Assembly (NCBI GenBank): GCA_025201345.1 | Contig: JAIXMG010000003.1 | Span: forward strand, 248,001-312,000 | DNA length: 64,000 nt | Direction of reading: 5' to 3' | Source of the DNA: Thamnidium elegans | Taxonomy: Eukaryota > Mucoromycota > Mucoromycetes > Mucorales > Mucoraceae | Shown here: in pieces, positions 1-10,528 of the stretch | Layout: the number at the start of each line of letters is the position of its first letter | How positions within the stretch are numbered: position 1 is the stretch's first letter | Notes under the pieces: generated by a model | What the model saw: only the letters and a program-made list of their open reading frames with translations | Database searches by the model: none | What the model was told of the DNA's origin: nothing | Position numbers and translations under genes: made by a program

Positions 1-1381
1 ATGATTATACAGATAGAATTATTTGCAAACCAATTAAAACAACACGTGTAAGAGAGTTCGAGGCCATAAACAGCAAAGAAGAAAAAGATACCTATATATC
101 TGTAGAACAAAAAGTATATTATAACGGACAACAAAACCATACCTATAAAGGATATAAAGGTTTCGGAAAGGAACCGCAACAAAACTATGATCCGTCAGAA
201 CAGCATGATTGGATTCAACAAAGAGTTTGGTTAAAATCTAAACATGTTGAACAGTGGATAAATGGTGATTATTCGATTTCAAACGTTCTCAATAAACCAT
301 CATGTCAATATCGAACAGATGGTTTACCTACTATAACTACACGTGATAAAAATAGAATGGAAAATACATGTTTACAGATGCAAAATGAACTTCATAACCA
401 AATAAAGACACCAAGTAAGTTTCTATTTATTTATTATTTATTAACAAGTTAATAATACCTTTTTTAGTATTAAAAACCACCCAATACCGTACTGTTTATA
501 CTTCAAATAAAGTAACTGTATCCATAGATACAGATATATCCATTTCTTCCGGTAAGGAATTAATTCGATTTCCGTACTGTATTGTGCAAGTGGAACAATC
601 ATCACAACCAGAACCAGATTGGATTAGAACTTTTACCTGTAACGCCATGTTAGAGCCTGTTCATGATTTCTCTCTCTATTTACATGGTGTGGGAACTTTA
701 CTTGACGATCGAGTTCATGTATTTCCTAGTTGGTTTTCTAAAATGGAAATTCTAGATATTCGGCATACGGAATACCGTGGTAGTCTCCTATTTGTAGAAG
801 AAGAAAAGGCAACTTCAGAAAGTTCACAGGTAGTTACTAGTCGTAGTAGAAGTAGTACAAATAGTGATAAACAATATTGGAGTTCAAATACTATTGCTAC
901 TATCGTTACTTGCTACGAAGATGAAATAAAGCATGCAAACCCTTCTCCATCGTCTTCTTCCTCTTCCTCTTCATCTTCGCTGCTAAGTCCTGTATCAAAA
1001 CGAGAAGGTAAACTTCGTCGTTCGTTTGATTCGTATTGCAGTTTCGATCACCCTACTTCTTCCAAATCAGATCCAACCAATTGTAAAAGCTGTACGGGAA
1101 AACTAAATCAAGAACATCGCATGTTTGCGTTAAAAAAGACAAGGGATGATACCGAATGTGCTACATTTCTCTCTGTTTTAAAAAGCGCGATACGAGGGCT
1201 CCATCTAACAGCAGGAGAAAGGGAACCGTTACTATGCAACAAACAAGACGCAGCCACTCATATTCGTCATCATGGTTACTTTATGGGCTTTTCTCGAGCA
1301 ACAGTGATTACAACCAGTTGTGTATTTACTTCCTTTCTAGTTTCATATTTACTTTATATCTTTATTCTCAAAATTAAATAA
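1..1381 (+). CDS. VTC-domain (vacuolar transporter chaperone-like) protein, 5' end outside window
   Basis: Partial gene. An open frame from base 3 runs to a donor at 415, the intron is 415-467, and the second exon is 468-1381 with an in-frame join. The protein resembles the VTC catalytic-tunnel domain of SPX-VTC polyphosphate polymerase subunits. An RVR triplet and a VEQK strand near the start parallel the basic strands of Vtc4. The strand RVWLKSKHVEQWINGDYS parallels the RFPLKEKYVNAFL-type segment, and RFPYCIVQVEQ parallels the FPYAVLEVKL strand. A Ser-rich linker follows (about 965-985), then one C-terminal hydrophobic helix instead of the usual three-helix DUF202 end. The Glu and Lys of the LEVK strand are Gln and Glu here, so I infer an accessory or non-catalytic subunit at the vacuole. 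The stop lies 21 bp from the stop of the convergent ChaC gene. The upstream SPX region cannot be seen. Confidence 0.75.
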
Positions 1382-1402
1382 AATATATATATATATATAT
1401 AT

Positions 1403-2296
1403 TTATGCGGACGATTTTTCAATAAGTTCATTGACTAATTTTTCTAATTCAAATACATGATCATCTCGTACTCCGGGACTGATCTTGCGAAGTGCTTGAG
1501 CCAAGTTTAGCAAGTATTCAGCGTTCCATCCACTAGGTCCGTAAGTTTCATGGATTTGTTTGGCGATTTCAGTAGCTGGTGCAGGTCCAACGAATTGTTC
1601 ATTATCTGTTGTACCAATATAAACCATAGCCTTTTTTTTAAAAAAAAAAAATTAGTTACACACACACATGTATATATGTATATACATTAGGCACGTACAT
1701 TTCTAACGACAGGAGTAGTATCATCTTCTAAACTATATACGTCTACAGTATGAACAGTATACCCATTCTTTTCTCTATGATCCAAGTAAGCTCTAGTAGC
1801 TTCTACATCATCAGTTGGAATCTTAAATGCAACACCCCAAGTGACTTTATCATGTCCCTCCTATTTTTTTTTTTATTTTGTCAATATTGTATTGCGTGTT
1901 AGAACTCCTTTTTTAAAAATAAAAAAATACGACTTACGACACTTTCTATATTCTTCCACTCGTCATAAGGAATTAAAGTTACGACTCTTCCAGGTTTTTC
2001 TGGTGTTCCTCTATGGTCTTCACTATGCTATTAAAAATATTTAAAGGGATTGTACAAAAGGGATTTCTTTTTTTATATTGTACCTGCCAAAACCTTCTAA
2101 CGTAATTCTTAATATAACCAATTTGTCTAATGAATATTATTTAAATGAGAAAAGGGGGATATATATTCTACGCTTTTTTCTTTTCGTACTTTGATTCGTA
2201 ATGAATAGGAGGTTTCCAAATTAAAGAACCATAACCAAATACCCAAATGCCTTCTGATTCTCGTACTGTAGATTTTTCGGAATCGTTAGGTGACAT
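1403..2296 (-). CDS. ChaC-family glutathione-specific gamma-glutamylcyclotransferase
   Basis: Five exons on the minus strand: 2296-2190, 2126-2084, 2027-1938, 1860-1699 and 1630-1403. All joins keep frame with GT-AG introns and give 209 residues. The N-terminus carries the family signature WVFGYGSLIWKP. KNYVRRFWQ, HSEDHRGTPEKPGRVVTL and YLDHREKNGYT follow; the Glu of the REK-GY motif is the catalytic acid known in ChaC/Gcg1 proteins. The C-terminus DHVFELEKLV is also typical. The enzyme cleaves glutathione to 5-oxoproline and Cys-Gly in the cytosol and serves glutathione turnover. The ATG is preceded by poly-A/T promoter sequence shared with the divergent ZIP gene. Family assignment is firm; physiological role is inferred from homologues. 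Confidence 0.92.
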
Positions 2297-2749
2297 GGTG
2301 GTATAATAAAAGGAGATAACAAAAAAAAAAAATAAAAAAAAAAATTAGTGCGTTAAATTACAAATTGGATAAAACGTTTTTCCATAAAATGTGTCAAAAA
2401 AAAAAAAAAAAAGGGTGGGAAATCAGAAAGGTTTTTTTTCTTCTCAAAGAGTGACCATGTGTGTAACTATGGAAATCCCCTAATTTTTGTTTTCTAAACG
2501 CGTTTTGCATTAAAAAGAAGTATCTTGCCAGTTATCAATAGGTGACTATTTCATAGAAATTTATTGATTTTACACCGAGAAATTTTCATTCATTATTGGT
2601 TGGTTTAAGGATCCGAAACAAATATAGATTACTGTGTTTTCGATAATTTTTTCTTACTTTATAAAGTCCTTTTTCCCTAATAAGATTCTTTTTCTCTTTT
2701 ATTTCTTTTTATATCGTTTTTTCTTCTTCTTAAAATATCCATTTCTAGT
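2297..2749. promoter_or_regulatory. Intergenic region between divergent ChaC and ZIP genes
   Basis: 453 bp between two divergent start codons. It holds long A and T runs (around 2320-2345 and 2398-2412) and a pyrimidine-rich stretch immediately before the ZIP start (about 2690-2735), as is common before fungal starts. I see no coding potential. A bidirectional promoter is inferred from gene orientation only. Confidence 0.5.
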
Positions 2750-4142
2750 ATGCTTTATAAAGCTTGGAAATCCTTACTGATTTGGTGTACTTTAATTACT
2801 TGTGTTTATGCTCAAGGTAAAACAATAATAAACAAACTTTTTTTTTTCGAGATTTTTTTTTGACAGCTTAAAAAAATATGTATATAGAAGATGCAACAAG
2901 TATTGAAGAACAATGTGCACAAGAGTCTATAGTAGACTATAATATGCCATTAAGAGTTGGAGCATTATTTATTATTCTTGTTACCAGTGCACTTGGTAAA
3001 GTAACCCCTGACTTTTTTTTCTTTTTTTCTTTTTTTTATATCTGATAAAATGTCATATTAAATACCATTCTTGGGATTAGGTGTATTCACTCCTATTGTT
3101 ATGCACAGAATATCTCCTTACAGTAAAGGCAGCACAAGAGATTGGGTCTTGACAATGGGAAAGTTTTGTATGTTTTCTTTCTACTATTAAAAAAAGAAAC
3201 AAGCATCTAACATGTCTTTTTAATAGTTGGAACAGGTGTTATTTTAGCTACCGCATTTGTACACATGTTACCAGAAGCTTTAGAAAATTTTTCTAGTCCA
3301 TGTCTTGGAGCGGGGTGGCAAAGTTATTCAGCATTTGCAGGTGTGTTTTGTATGATGGCTTCATTTGCACTTCAATTATTAGAATTGGGAGCTGTTGCAA
3401 ATATCGAACGTATTCGCGCTAATAAAGCAGCACAAGTGAAATGTATGGATCTCGAAAAAGTGAGCGATTCTTCGCTTAGTAGTGATTCAACAGATACCAC
3501 TGCTCGTAATTCACCTATCGATCCTCAGTATGTTGAACATGATCATGAGGGTCATGTTCATAGCGCAGGTTTATTTGAAGAAGGTGATGCGTTTAAGCAT
3601 ATCGGTACACTTATTTTAGAACTTGGTATCGTGATGCATTCTATCATTGTCGGTATTACACTTTCTAATACTGGAACAGATGAATTTGTTACTCTTTTGA
3701 TTGCTCTTGTTTTCCATCAGGTAAAATAATAATAATAATAATCGTACAAACCCCATATATTAATACTTTCAAAAAAAAAAAAAAAAAGTTTTTTGAAGGT
3801 GTAGCATTAGGTACTCGAATTAATGATATGAATATTCAAGGGTGGCGTCGACCCACATTGATGGGAGTCTTATTTATGATTATGACACCTATTGGTTGTG
3901 CTATCGGTATCGGCATTCATTCTTCATTTAACCCCAATTCATCTTCTTCTATTTTGGCCAGTGCAATTCTGGACTCACTTTCGGCCGGTATTTTATTATA
4001 TAATGCATACATTTCCTTAATGAGTCAAGAAATCAATCAAAACCCTGAATTCCGTCAAGCTCCATTCTCTCGTAAACTTGTTTGTTTTGTCTCCATGTAT
4101 TGTGGTGCCGGCTTAATGGCTTTACTAGGAAAGTGGGCATAA
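2750..4142 (+). CDS. ZIP-family zinc/iron permease (Zrt-like)
   Basis: Five exons: 2750-2816, 2888-2995, 3081-3167, 3227-3720 and 3789-4142, all in frame, giving about 369 residues. It starts with a hydrophobic signal-like segment (MLYKAWKSLLIWC). The ZIP hallmarks are HMLPEA in the metal-binding helix after FGTGVILATAFV, and HQFFEG in the next helix; the intron at 3721-3788 splits exactly between HQ and FFEG. A variable cytosolic loop carries the histidine-rich HDHEGHVH motif, a probable metal sensor. The C-terminus is MALLGKWA, typical of fungal Zrt1/Zrt2. I infer uptake of Zn2+ (perhaps Fe2+) across the plasma membrane. It is transcribed divergently from ChaC. Confidence 0.93.
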
Positions 4143-5168
4143 AAATATCTTTTATATACCTTTTTTTTTTTTTTCCTTTTTTTTTTAAAAAAAAAACGTA
4201 CATATACACATTTCATAGCATTCCTCATATACATCACTTTACACACAAAAAAAAAGAAAAGGCTCTTGCTCCTTTTCTCCCATCCCTCTCGCCCCTTCTC
4301 TTCTTTATTTACATCCTTCAATATTCTGTATTAATATATACCTTTCTTTTATTATTATTATTATATGTTGAAACGAGGATATATGTTCTTCAATGACTTG
4401 AAACATATAATTATCAAAACCCTTCGGAATTAATTTTGAGAGTAACAATGAAAAAATTTCTACTTTTTTATAGTTTACTTCTGTCAAAGCACATTGGTCT
4501 ACACATAAAAAAAATATGCGCGTTGTGGCGTTAATATTAAAAAAAAAGGACTTTTTTGTTCTCACCTCGCAACTCCCTTGAAGAAGGACCCTTTCTTTAC
4601 ACTTTTTTGCGTTTAATTAGATACCCGCTTATTTGTGTGTGTCAGCGATAATATACCTTTTAATGAACCGAGACGTCTCAAAAAAAAGAACACACGCGTT
4701 TCATACCTAGTATGTTCTGATAGAAAACAGAATGCATAAATATTGACGGATAGTATGTCTCGGATCCTAGGTGTCGGATCTTTTTTGATCGAATACTGTT
4801 TTTTTATGACTTTTTTTTTTTTGCCCTGTTTTTAAAGTTTGAATGATTAGTTATACCTGGTTTAGTAATCCCGAGTAAACTATAAAACTCTACAGAGAAA
4901 AAAAAAAAGAAAAAAGAAATCCAATCGATAAACGGTAAATGTGTACATATACATGAAGGTTATCTCGGCAAGTAGGTCTTATTTAGAAGAATACCTTTTT
5001 TTTCAATCAGATGTGTGACATTTGCCGAAATCAAACCCATTCGTTTGTTATTGAAGAACAAAATATATTAAAATTTAGTTTTAATCTCTCTCTCTCTCTC
5101 TCTCTCTTTCTCGTGTATCTGAATATATATAATACTGCAAGTGTTTACTAAGTTTGCATAAATATATA
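4143..5168. other. Intergenic region, no gene seen
   Basis: About 1 kb of AT-rich sequence from the ZIP stop to the transposon insertion. It contains T-rich downstream sequence (about 4160-4190) and a (TC)n microsatellite at about 5085-5108. Apparent ORFs are low-complexity and lack codon structure. The TA immediately before 5171 is one copy of the element's target duplication. Confidence 0.5.
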
Positions 5169-5170
5169 TA

Positions 5171-5500
5171 CAGTCGCTCCACTCCCAGTATGAGGATTTT
5201 GCGAAACAAAGTACGAGTTTTCAAATAAATATTGGAGGTCTTACCAAAAAAAATTCAGTGGATTGTGAGAGGGTCATTTCACAAACAACCCGTACTTTTT
5301 TTTTTTTTTTTTTTTTGCTATAACATGTTATAGCAAATAGGAGTACGAAATAGCTATAACAAAATGTTATAGCAACGAACACTTTTGATTGGCTAGTTAC
5401 TAGCTGTTCAACTTAATATTTTAAAAACTATAACGCGTTGTTATAGCTGTGTGTTTTTTCATTCCCGTGTTATACTGCTGTTATAGCTAAAAAATTTATG
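5171..5500 (+). repeat. Left terminal inverted repeat (330 bp)
   Basis: Matches the reverse complement of 7450-7781. Visible differences are C versus A at the tenth base and 21 versus 23 residues in the internal T/A run. The inner half contains the perfect palindrome TGCTATAACATGTTATAGCA (5316-5335) and further CTATAAC/GTTATAG pairs at 5353-5373 and 5428-5446. These may be transposase-binding sites (inference). Confidence 0.93.
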
Positions 5501-6178
5501 ACAGACGACGTTTGTGGTAAAATAACACATAAAATAGAATATATAATAATCGATGGCCCATCGATTATAAAACATAACAAACGTTAGGTATCAAAATGAA
5601 CCTCAGGCTCTAAAAGTCACTAGATAAAATCTAAGTGTAACGATCATGTAAAGGATTAAGACTATTCTGATTGGTCAATACCCAACTTTGGATTCCTTTA
5701 CTTTCATTGGTTTTCAGTCTATAATTAGTTCTCCTCATACTATTGGTATTTGACAGCCGAGCCCTTTTACTTTACTTAATTCAACGTATCCATATATATT
5801 ATCTTTAGCCAATATCAATTAGTATAAATATCCCAATATCTTCTAACAATAAAACATCATTCTATTCTTTATTCAATCTACTTTATATTTCACTTTTGCA
5901 TTCTTACTCAATAAGAGCAAACTCATTTATAACTCAGCTTAAGAATATTACAGATTAATCACTATAGTGTGACCACTATTGCAAAAGACTATAAATAAGA
6001 AATCATAGTTAGCAATCCCTTTTACCGGGATTGATTTTGAGAAATAAACGTTATTAGACATTTAATCTTATTCACCTGTTTTTATTAATTTTTTCTGTGT
6101 TAACTCAAAGTATTTCTCCACAGCATTAACTTAAAGACTTTTTCTCTTCCAAGGAAATATTTACCTGGAACCGATTTA

Positions 6179-7237
6179 ATGAGCAAGCTGCTGTTAGTTG
6201 AACAAGATGTTATTAATATTGCTGTTTCAGCAGTTATTGGTATGATCTTAAATATGCCTGTTAGCATGCTACTAATTCTTTTCGTTTGTGTAGGGCCAAG
6301 GGCAAAAGATCAATACGTTGCCATTCCAACTGAGTGGATTGATTTCACTCGCTCTGATGTCGCGTACGAGCCAGTCAACTGCTCTAATGACCTACCTCGC
6401 ATTCTAATCGAGATTCAAAATAAGGCGGATATGAGTTTTTATCAACGACTAATCGACTACTCGCGCTCGGTTTTTAGGCAACATAAAACGTCTACACTCC
6501 CTATTGTTATGGCAATTGTGATTAATTCGACAACCAGAGATCTACTTGAAACTGAAATATCTGGTTCTTGTATCCCTTTCGCAAAGCAGCTATCGAGTAT
6601 TGGCTGGGCCAGTTCTTGTCTATTTTTCAGTGCAGAGACTATTGCACCCTATCTCAATGAAACCCCATTAAACCCATTACTTGCACTTGTTCACTATCTT
6701 ATTGAACAAAAGACATCACTTATCAACTTTACACAATGCAATGATCCAACATTAATTTTTCTATATACCAAAATGAAAAGTGTACTTGGTGACCATATCC
6801 ATAACAACGAAAGCTCTATCCATGTATTAAAAAGTGCATGTGCCCAATCAAAATCAGAATGCTATAAGGCATAGGCAGCCCTTGAAAATCAAGATCAGCC
6901 TGTTGGCGTGCGTATTGAAACAGCCGTAAACATTTTGAATAATGTCATTGCGTATGTCGATGAAATAGCACAAAAGCGACACTTAGAGGATTCATTGTCC
7001 GATTTCGAATTTGCTGAGCAACGAGTGGACAAAAACGGACACATACCATGGAAAGGTCAATTCCAACAGTGGAAAATACTGGGCCGCTTTGAGCAATATA
7101 AGTCGTACAAAAGTGCTCAAAGTGCTTATCACCGCACTATGAAAAAGCAAAAGTAAACTGAACAAACTGAACACCAACAGGGTACACCTGTAGTAGCGTC
7201 CTCATTACCTCCCGGAGCAAGACAGTCATCATCTTAA
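6179..7237 (+). pseudogene. PD-(D/E)XK nuclease-like (Rpn/Transposase_31-type) frame with two in-frame stops
   Basis: One continuous reading frame of about 352 codons, broken by TAG at 6872-6874 and TAA at 7154-7156 and ending at TAA 7235-7237. The first part (231 codons) contains RILIEIQNKADMSFYQRLI followed by a hydrophobic strand (LPIVMAIVIN). This matches the E-x-Q core and helix of Rpn-like PD-(D/E)XK proteins, with a preceding acidic residue (EWIDF/SNDLPR). Downstream of each stop the frame stays open with sensible composition (an EIAQKRHLEDSL helix, then a Gln/Ser-rich tail). Both stops are one C-to-T change from Gln codons. It lies wholly inside the 5171-7781 element and is its only substantial frame. 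Nuclease assignment rests on motif pattern only. It may be a decayed copy whose intact relatives are active elsewhere. Confidence 0.6.
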
Positions 7238-7449
7238 ATTGAATTTTTGACATTAGTTATTGATATGTTCCCCTTGTCATAGTTAATAAAAAAAAAAAAT
7301 TAGGAAAAAAAATTATTCTAGGCATTAAGAACCAACGAAGGATCGCTAGATAGTTGAGCGTATAAATTTCGCAGAGAAGACATTAAGAGGCAGAGAGGCG
7401 TTGTTGCAACATTAAAAGGAAATCACTTAAACGATTTGACGCCATCTAC

Positions 7450-7781
7450 CATAAATTTTTTAGCTATAACAGCAGTATAACACGGGAATGAAAAAACACA
7501 CAGCTATAACAACGCGTTATAGTTTTTAAAATATTAAGTTGAACAGCTAGTAACTAGCCAATCAAAAGTGTTCGTTGCTATAACATTTTGTTATAGCTAT
7601 TTCGTACTCCTATTTGCTATAACATGTTATAGCAAAAAAAAAAAAAAAAAAAAAAAGTACGGGTTGTTTGTGAAATGACCCTCTCACAATCCACTGAATT
7701 TTTTTTGGTAAGACCTCCAATATTTATTTGAAAACTCGTACTTTGTTTCGCAAAATCCTCATACTGGGAGTTGAGCGACTG
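7450..7781 (-). repeat. Right terminal inverted repeat (332 bp)
   Basis: Inverted copy of 5171-5500 ending ...GAGCGACTG at 7781 and followed by the second TA target copy. It carries the same CTATAAC/GTTATAG palindromes in mirror order. Near-identity with the left arm indicates young age or gene conversion. Confidence 0.93.
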
Positions 7782-7783
7782 TA

Positions 7784-8073
7784 CATAAAATCCTTTATTA
7801 TTGGAATTGTATTAGCAGTTTAATACATGCCCCTATTTATTTATTTTTCCTAAAAAAAAAATGGTACGATTTTTAAAGAAAAAGAATCAATAGCCGCACA
7901 CAACATTCTAAAAAGTGTCGGGTTGGAAATATATATGTAAGCCTGTAGAACTACTTGGTAATCTCCTTGATTTACATAAAAACGTACTCAATTTAATCTG
8001 AGACGAAATATTATGGTGAAGCAGATCTGTTCATTTGACAAAAGTTAAAGATAAGCAAAACTTAATTTGTAAA

Positions 8074-8106
<33 letters not shown>

Positions 8107-9210
8107 GCTAAAATCTATACAGTAAAAAGCATCTGTTCTACTCGTTTATTGACTCTTTATAGTGTGAGAAAATGGCGGTTTAATTATCATTGTGTACCTA
8201 ACTTTTTGTTGTTGGACTAACCAGTTATAGTGACAACATCCTAGATACCAGTATTTTCACATGTGTATTTTATTAACAATAAAATCAAATCCGGCATATA
8301 ATGCGCCAAGAAAAAAAAAATGCTTCTACGAAAAAAAGTCTATGCAGAATACTATAATAAACTAGTTTTTTGTCAATATAACATCCGGTACTCGGGAAAA
8401 AAAAATAGGTGATGTCGGTTCACCCTTTCCTCCTGATAGACGTGGCCAATGAGAATAGTAGTCACATGCTCAAAATAGTAGATCACGTTAAGACAATAAG
8501 TAATAATGTTACGCGTGATGTTTTTCTTTCATTCTAGTATTCCAAGGGTATATACCAGAAAAAAGACGGGTATAATGTAATGAACATCAATTCATAAATG
8601 TTCATACTTTTATGCTCATTTATCAATCTAAAAAAAGACCAGATTTGATTGATTTTTTTTATTTATGCAGCGTGTGACATATTCTCCCCTTTTTGTTGTT
8701 ATGGACGTTTTTCACAAAATACATGCATTAAAACAAGACTGTGAAACCAAAGAGTTTTAGAAAAAAGTGAATATTGTTTGATACGTGACTACGACTACAC
8801 TACTAAAAAAACAAAGGATTTTACAGTAGAAACCAAGTTGTCTATATTATATTACCTAGTCAAGGAAAGTTTAATAAGTTGGCTACTTTTAAAAGCTCTA
8901 ATGCATGAAGAAGAATAACAGAATAGCATTTTGTTGGTGCTGTAAGGGAAAGGGAGTTGCACGAAACAACACTAGAGTAGAGTATATATATATATTTAAA
9001 GTAGCTGTCATTAAATATAATGATATGTTGTACAATGTACTGGGATCTTTTTTCCCATCAGTTTATAATCAGTTTATCATTCCCGCTACTATAAAAGGAA
9101 ACCCCAGTTCCAATCTTATCTCTGCGTGACTTTATAAAGAGTCTCAAAAAAGATTTTCTTTTTTCTTTCTTTTTTTCTTTCTCTTTCTTTAATACTATTT
9201 TCTTTTTTTG
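7784..9210. other. Intergenic region, no gene seen
   Basis: About 1.4 kb of AT-rich non-coding sequence with a (TG)n microsatellite at about 8074-8097 and pyrimidine-rich sequence (about 9145-9210) just before the adenylate kinase start. Apparent small ORFs here have no family resemblance and cross low-complexity sequence. Confidence 0.5.
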
Positions 9211-10184
9211 ATGTTGCGTAGTTTGAGTCGATTTTCCATTACCAAGCATACAAACCTTTTACGTCGTTCATTTCACGATTGTCCTTCAAATGATATTCAA
9301 CCTTTGAGACTCTTATTAATTGGTTGTCCTGTAAATACCATATATGAATAGTTATAATAATAATAAGTACTCAACTGTTAAATATAGGGTTCTGGTAAAG
9401 GTACTCAATCTAGTCGTCTTGAAAAGAACTTTGGGGTATCACATTTATCTAGTGGAGATTTATTAAGAAGAAATATCACGGAACAAACTCCTTTAGGCCA
9501 ACAAGCACGTCAATATGTTGCCGATGGAAAATTGGTACCGGATAATTTATTGATTTCTTTAATCGATACTGAACTCTTGCAAGTTGGAAATACAAATTGG
9601 TTATTAGATGGATTTCCTAGAACAATCAAGCAAGCAGAAGCTTTAGATGCTTCTTTAAACAAAATAATGCAACCTTTAAACCTTGTTATTAATTTACAAG
9701 TACCAGAAGATGTTATTTTACAAAGAATTATGGGTATTATTCTTTTTTTTTTAATGCATTTTTGAAATCCAAAACTAAAAAAAATTTAATGTATATAGAT
9801 CGTTGGATTCATATTCCTTCTGGTAGAGTATATAATTTGTCTTATAATCCTCCTCTTGTAGCAGGATTAGATGATATTACTGGTGAACCCTTATCAAAGA
9901 GACCAGATGATACACCTCAAGTATTCAAGGTTCGATTGGAACAACATCATGCAATGGCTTCTCCTTTATTGGACCATTATCGAAATGTTGTTGTTAATGT
10001 TCGTGGTAACACAAGCGATGAAATTTATCCTCAAATTGAAAGTGAGATTGTTAACAAACTTGGTGTTTTACCTGGTAATCTTCCTGAGGCTCTTTCTATC
10101 GCTTCTATCAGGTCTAAATTCCAACAACAATTTATGGAAGAAGAAATGGAAGAAGAAAAATTAGCGGTTGGTGCTAGTATCTAA
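9211..10184 (+). CDS. Adenylate kinase family, mitochondrial-type (GTP:AMP phosphotransferase / AK3-like)
   Basis: Three exons: 9211-9330, 9388-9733 and 9799-10184, all in frame, 283 residues. The first 35 residues are rich in Arg/Ser (MLRSLSRFSITKH...) and look like a mitochondrial targeting peptide. The P-loop GCPGSGKGTQS (residues about 38-48) is split by the first intron. SSGDLLRRNI, LLDGFPRT and the LID segment DRWIHIPSGRVYN then LSKRPDD follow, diagnostic of the adenylate kinase family; the LID lacks the four-Cys zinc site and resembles AK3/Adk2. It transfers phosphate between GTP or ATP and AMP in the mitochondrial matrix. A C-terminal Glu-rich tail (EEEMEEEK) extends past the family core. 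It is convergent with the J-domain gene. Confidence 0.93.
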
Positions 10185-10528
10185 TTAATATGTATATATA
10201 TTCACTCTCACCCTCCACACACACACACACACACACACATATTTATACGCTCTCACGAATAACAAAATATATATATCCCCTCACACACTATCCTTTTGTA
10301 CAGAAAAAAGAATTAAAATATAACGCTTACTTTTTTTTTTTTTTATTTTACTGCAAACAAAATCCCTTCGTGTTTCAAAACAGGAATAGATAACATTGTT
10401 TATTTTTTAAGGGGGTCCTTTTTTTTTGTGTTATGAATGGATAGAATGTTTTTGTATAAAATATGAAAAAAATGGATTATTAAAATAATACAAGTACAGA
10501 TATAAAGAAAAAAAAAGAAAGCAACTAC
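10185..10528. other. Convergent intergenic spacer, no gene seen
   Basis: 344 bp between two stop codons. It contains a (CA)n repeat at about 10216-10239 and T-rich sequence. Probably the 3' untranslated regions of both flanking genes. Confidence 0.5.

Larger units (their letters stand above)
5171..7781 (+). mobile_element. DNA transposon-like element with 330-bp terminal inverted repeats and a PD-(D/E)XK-like cargo frame
   Basis: The segment is bounded by inverted repeats 5171-5500 and 7450-7781, starts CAGTCGCTCC and ends with its complement (one mismatch). It is flanked by TA on both sides (5169-5170 and 7782-7783). A TA duplication with CAGT ends recalls Tc1/mariner-type or other 2-bp-duplication elements, but no DDE/D transposase frame is visible. 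Inside is a promoter-like stretch (TATAAATA near 5823), a near-perfect palindrome at 546-568 bp past 5000 (5546-5568), and one long reading frame (6179-7237) resembling Rpn/Transposase_31-type PD-(D/E)XK nucleases, interrupted by two stops. The two repeats differ by one base and a homopolymer length, implying a recent insertion. It is either a non-autonomous element or a little-described class mobilised by its nuclease. Confidence 0.82.

Noticed and set aside
5171..5500. Left inverted repeat considered as LTR of a retrotransposon
   Set aside because: The matching copy is inverted, not direct, and no gag/pol sequence lies between.
8035..8220. 61-codon frame including Cys-Val repeats
   Set aside because: It is the translation of a (TG)n microsatellite plus AT-rich flank, without an ATG context or homology.
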